Positions 61,026-64,000 of a stretch of DNA of 64,000 nucleotides are shown piece by piece. This stretch comes from Bacillota bacterium. Its GTDB lineage: Bacteria > Bacillota > SHA-98 > Ch115. Below the pieces are notes generated by a model. The model saw nothing but the letters and a program-made list of their open reading frames with translations, had not been told where the DNA came from and ran no database searches. A program made the position numbers and the translations under genes. Where the stretch lies: positions 188,815 to 252,814 of the forward strand of contig JABLXA010000003.1 of assembly GCA_013178415.1 (NCBI GenBank), written 5' to 3'. Within the stretch, counting starts at the first letter, position 1, and every line of letters begins with the position of its first letter.

Positions 61026-63596
61026 TCAAATCCCGGTGATAGTCCTGACCTTACTCTCATACTCATCCGCCCGACCTAGGGCCGCCTCATCGCTGATAGC
61101 TTCTGAATAGATATGGATGAACGGCTCCGCCGGGTCGGGAAGGACAAGGAGCCACCCGTCTTCAAAGAACAGGCGCAAGCCATCGATGAATTCTCGCCTC
61201 ATGTCACTGGTCTCCTCAGCAAGCACGCGCATCACGCGCCCCTTTTGTTCCCATGGACAAGGCACGGATCTACGAACCATCGGGGGGATTGCAAGCGCGT
61301 CCACAACCTGCGATAACTTCACATTATGCCTGGCAAGAAGTTCAAAAACCTTCGCCATAGAAAACATAGCGTCAAAGGCTGGCTGAAACTTCGGGAAGAC
61401 GAACCCCCCTTCAGAATCGCCGGCAAAAAGGATATTCTGAGCAGCCTTCGCCGCAAATTCCATAAGTGAGCGGGCATCCTGCCTCGTGCGGACGATCCTT
61501 GCGCCGCTCTCTGCAGCAATATGTTCTATAGCTCCGGTAGCGGCTATGGTCACTGCGACAAGCGGAGTCCCGCCCCCAGGATCCCCAGCGTTCCCAGTGG
61601 ATGGAGAATGCTCACGCGCATCCTGCAACGCCAATGATGATACGACCGCAAGCAAAGTGTTCCCATCTACTACCCTGCCCTTTTCATCCACTAGGGCCAA
61701 GCGCTCGCCATCACTTTCAACCAGAACCCCTATATCAGCTTTTAGGGTGCTCACAGTCTCTGACAGCTTCTTCAAATGAAGCGCTCGGTCTTCAGGCGTC
61801 TTGGGAGCGCGTGAATGGTCAGAATAAGCATTTAAGGCGACCATATCACACCCGAGCCTCCCGAATATGCTGGGCAAGAACATGGAAAGTCGGCTATAAG
61901 CGTAATCCACCACCACACTGAGGCGCGAAGCCGCAACCACCTTTGCATCAATATGGTTGAAAAAGGCCTCGGTATAAGGCTCGAGCACCCTTCCGGGAAA
62001 CTCAAGTTTCCCCACTTCATCAGCATCTGTGCGGCGGAAATCCTCGCGGAAGAAGATGTTTTCGATTTTGCGTTCATGCGACCTAGGCAGGCTTATGCCT
62101 TGACTATTGAAGAGCTCGATCAATGTAAGCCGCGGGTTGTCAGGAGAGACACGAATGTGGACTCCTCCATCGACTCCCAGGGTCTTGATATTATAGCGAC
62201 TGACAGGAAGTGGCGTGGACCGAAGGTCAAATATATTCACGCCGACAGTCATCAATCCGCAGATGATCGAGCGGAGAATCATTCTCGAAGCCGGATGGTC
62301 ATCCCTGCTGGTCGTGACAGTCGCGCCCTTGCCAATGGAACTCCCGAAAGAAGCGCCTAATTTCATAGCGAATTCTGGTGTAAGCTCGATGTTGGTGAGG
62401 CCGGTGACCCCTCTATCTTTGAAGATGGACCCGGGCCATTTCGTGCCCCATATAAGGCTCATGGTTACACGCGATCCGGGCTCGATGACCTTATTGGGCC
62501 AAACCTTGATCTGAGGCTGCAATATTGCGCCCTGCTCGATCCTGCACCTATCGCCCACCACCACGCCTTCATGGCAAGTAACGAAGTCCTTGACTATAGC
62601 ATGCTGGCCGATGATAGCCCCTCTCACTTCTGCATTTTTACCCACGAAGCAATCCTGCCACAGGATACTCCTCTGGATTACGGTATCCTTTTCGATTATG
62701 CAGTTATCGCCTATGAATGTATATTCAAAGCAGCCCGCGCCTGAATTTATCTTACAATTCCTGCCTATTACCAGCGGCCCACAAAGATGAGCGCCGGGAA
62801 GGATCTCGGTCCCCTCGCCTACCCAAATATCAGCGCCGACTTTGTTCCCTGGGATCTTCACCTTTACTTTACCGGCTACCGCATCCACCTGGGCCTGCCG
62901 GTATTGCCGGAGGTTCCCCACATCGCACCAATAGCCCGACGCCACATGCGCATAGAGCCTCTTGCCATCGCGAAGCAGCGCAGGAAATACATCCTGGCTG
63001 AAGTCCGAGGGCTTTCCTGGCTCTATATAGTCAAGCACCTCTGGCTCAAGAATGTATATGCCAGTATTGACAGTATCGCTAAATACCTCACCCCAGCTCG
63101 GTTTCTCGAGAAACCGGCGGATCCTGCCTTCATCATCGGTGACGACGATGCCATATTCGAGAGGGTTATCTACCCGCGTAGTGACGATGGTGGCGACAGC
63201 GGACTTCGACTCATGAAATCTGATGGCTTGCTCAAGGTCGATGTCCGTGAGGGCGTCCCCGCTTATCACAAGCACCCGTTCGCGCCCAAACACCTCTGCT
63301 GCCTTTTTGACACTGCCAGCAGTGCCAAGAGGCACATCCTCTACCGAATAAGATAAATGCAGCCCTAATTCCACCCCATCACCAAAAAAACTCTCGATCT
63401 CATCGGCGAGGTAATATAGCGTGACCGCGATGTCGATGATCCCATGGCGCTTAAGTAATTCGAATATATGTTGAATGATAGGTTTGTTAACCACGGGCAC
63501 CATCGGCTTTGGACGGTTGCAGGTAAGTGGACGCAGTCTGGTTCCTTCTCCCCCAGCCATGACCACCGCTTTCACCTTAAGCCCCCCATTCGCCAT
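61026..63596 (-). CDS. Nucleotidyltransferase / beta-helix / phosphomannomutase-like fusion protein
   Basis: Residues 8 to about 240: sugar-1-phosphate nucleotidyltransferase ([36 protein letters not shown] metal Asp). Residues about 250-370: left-handed beta-helix of hexapeptide repeats. Residues about 385-840: alpha-D-phosphohexomutase-like domains ([57 protein letters not shown]). The canonical mutase serine loop (TASHNP) is not present, as in other Mpg-like fusions of Firmicutes and cyanobacteria, so the mutase part may be inactive or altered. 856 residues. Likely GDP-mannose or a related sugar nucleotide for cell-wall polymer or glycogen-linked use; next to a GH57 gene. Confidence 0.88.
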   Translation of the reverse strand: MANGGLKVKAVVMAGGEGTRLRPLTCNRPKPMVPVVNKPIIQHIFELLKRHGIIDIAVTLYYLADEIESFFGDGVELGLHLSYSVEDVPLGTAGSVKKAAEVFGRERVLVISGDALTDIDLEQAIRFHESKSAVATIVTTRVDNPLEYGIVVTDDEGRIRRFLEKPSWGEVFSDTVNTGIYILEPEVLDYIEPGKPSDFSQDVFPALLRDGKRLYAHVASGYWCDVGNLRQYRQAQVDAVAGKVKVKIPGNKVGADIWVGEGTEILPGAHLCGPLVIGRNCKINSGAGCFEYTFIGDNCIIEKDTVIQRSILWQDCFVGKNAEVRGAIIGQHAIVKDFVTCHEGVVVGDRCRIEQGAILQPQIKVWPNKVIEPGSRVTMSLIWGTKWPGSIFKDRGVTGLTNIELTPEFAMKLGASFGSSIGKGATVTTSRDDHPASRMILRSIICGLMTVGVNIFDLRSTPLPVSRYNIKTLGVDGGVHIRVSPDNPRLTLIELFNSQGISLPRSHERKIENIFFREDFRRTDADEVGKLEFPGRVLEPYTEAFFNHIDAKVVAASRLSVVVDYAYSRLSMFLPSIFGRLGCDMVALNAYSDHSRAPKTPEDRALHLKKLSETVSTLKADIGVLVESDGERLALVDEKGRVVDGNTLLAVVSSLALQDAREHSPSTGNAGDPGGGTPLVAVTIAATGAIEHIAAESGARIVRTRQDARSLMEFAAKAAQNILFAGDSEGGFVFPKFQPAFDAMFSMAKVFELLARHNVKLSQVVDALAIPPMVRRSVPCPWEQKGRVMRVLAEETSDMRREFIDGLRLFFEDGWLLVLPDPAEPFIHIYSEAISDEAALGRADEYESKVRTITGI

Positions 63597-63636
63597 AAGT
63601 TAGGGAAATAGGCCATTATCTTTCCAAACGCCGCCA

Positions 63637-64000
63637 TCATGATTCAATAGGCGACTCCAGGAGCGAAAAATCAAGCCATGGGAACGGATCGTCGACCTCG
63701 CGCACTTCCTCCAAATAGCGTTCCGCTCCCGCACGCTCTTTCTCCTCCAATTCACCCGCGAGAAGCCTTTCGGCATAGTCCATAAGTCTATCGAATCTAT
63801 CTGTGTGTTCCCTGAAACGCTTCGCTCCATACTCGGTAGCCTGCCGTTCTGTCACAAGGAATGGCCAGTCGCTGGCCGTCAGGAGGAAGAACTCCCTTAG
63901 CGCCTGGACCTTTAGGGCCTCCAAGAGGTCTGAGGAAATCATGTTGGCGTCGACACCAATGAGTGGGCCAACCGCTCCATCTCGACTTTCTCGCGCTACT
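63637..64000 (-). CDS. GH57-family 1,4-alpha-glucan branching enzyme, C-terminal part (partial)
   Basis: Open to the right edge of the window; about 121 codons visible. LREFFLLTASDWPFLVTERQATEYGAKRFREHTDRFDRL matches the C-terminal helical DUF1957 domain of GH57 branching enzymes (the RELLLAQSSDWPF motif). The gene starts beyond 64000, so the catalytic barrel is not visible. It ends 40 nt before the sugar nucleotidyltransferase fusion gene, suggesting a glycogen or surface-glucan operon. Confidence 0.8.
   Translation of the reverse strand, partial: VARESRDGAVGPLIGVDANMISSDLLEALKVQALREFFLLTASDWPFLVTERQATEYGAKRFREHTDRFDRLMDYAERLLAGELEEKERAGAERYLEEVREVDDPFPWLDFSLLESPIES

Overview
The window looks like chromosomal DNA of an anaerobic, endospore-forming member of the Bacillota (Clostridia/Moorellia/Limnochordia-like; genus not assignable from sequence alone). 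The evidence is a conserved sporulation and housekeeping block in Bacillus subtilis-like order, Firmicutes-style T-box and S-box leaders, strong AGGAGG ribosome sites with frequent TTG/GTG starts, rubrerythrin, ferredoxins, and an anaerobe-type homocysteine pathway. Codon use and base composition look even throughout, and I see no intact transposon, phage or CRISPR array.

Layout. 0-10 kb: an amino acid permease, two tRNA-Met genes (elongator and initiator), an RNA m5C methyltransferase, a Fur-type regulator leading a cbiMQO metal importer under a textbook 7-1-7 Fur-family box, a URO-D-fold methyltransferase-like protein, tRNA-Leu, a nucleotidyltransferase next to a broken HEPN gene, and an ABC-2 exporter followed by a 23-residue membrane peptide missed by ordinary ORF calling. 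10-15 kb: an Old Yellow Enzyme homologue, rubrerythrin with a Cys-tailed MarR regulator, DUF501, an S1-domain protein and DivIC. 15-18 kb: an oppositely oriented GntR/TIM-barrel/hydroxyacid dehydrogenase cassette inserted between divIC and yabQ. 18-32 kb: the minus-strand block glmU-prs-rplY-pth-(PrsW-like)-mfd-spoVT-spoVB-like-mazG-spoIID-like-yabP-(lytic transglycosylase)-yabQ. 32-52 kb: about 20 kb of accessory genes that separate glmU from spoVG: an L,D-transpeptidase, CCA-adding enzyme, MurQ, a tryptophan T-box with a stand-alone TrpB2, a second URO-D protein, a TM1266-family protein, a large palindromic element, a LacI-controlled sugar ABC operon, and a SAM-riboswitch operon. 52-57 kb: tRNA-Gln, spoVG, purR, a nucleotidyltransferase, ispE and dacF. 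57-64 kb: a second L,D-transpeptidase with LysM, an aldo/keto reductase with ferredoxin domain, DUF401, a fused nucleotidyltransferase/phosphomannomutase-like protein, and the end of a GH57 branching enzyme running off the right edge.

The most coherent system is at 48117-52174. A consensus promoter and a SAM-I riboswitch precede a homocysteine methyltransferase-domain protein whose pterin-binding half is cut short, a COG1900 (DUF39) homocysteine-biosynthesis protein, a small two-cluster ferredoxin and a COG2122 (UPF0280) protein. These families make homocysteine from aspartate semialdehyde and sulfide in anaerobes, so the operon probably joins sulfide capture to methionine synthesis under SAM feedback. 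Other items worth checking are the multibranched palindromic element at 39748-39954, a possible split signal peptide in front of the second L,D-transpeptidase, a PrsW-like protease at the position where B. subtilis carries fin, and a roughly 72-bp leader repeat shared by divIC and the lacI-type gene.
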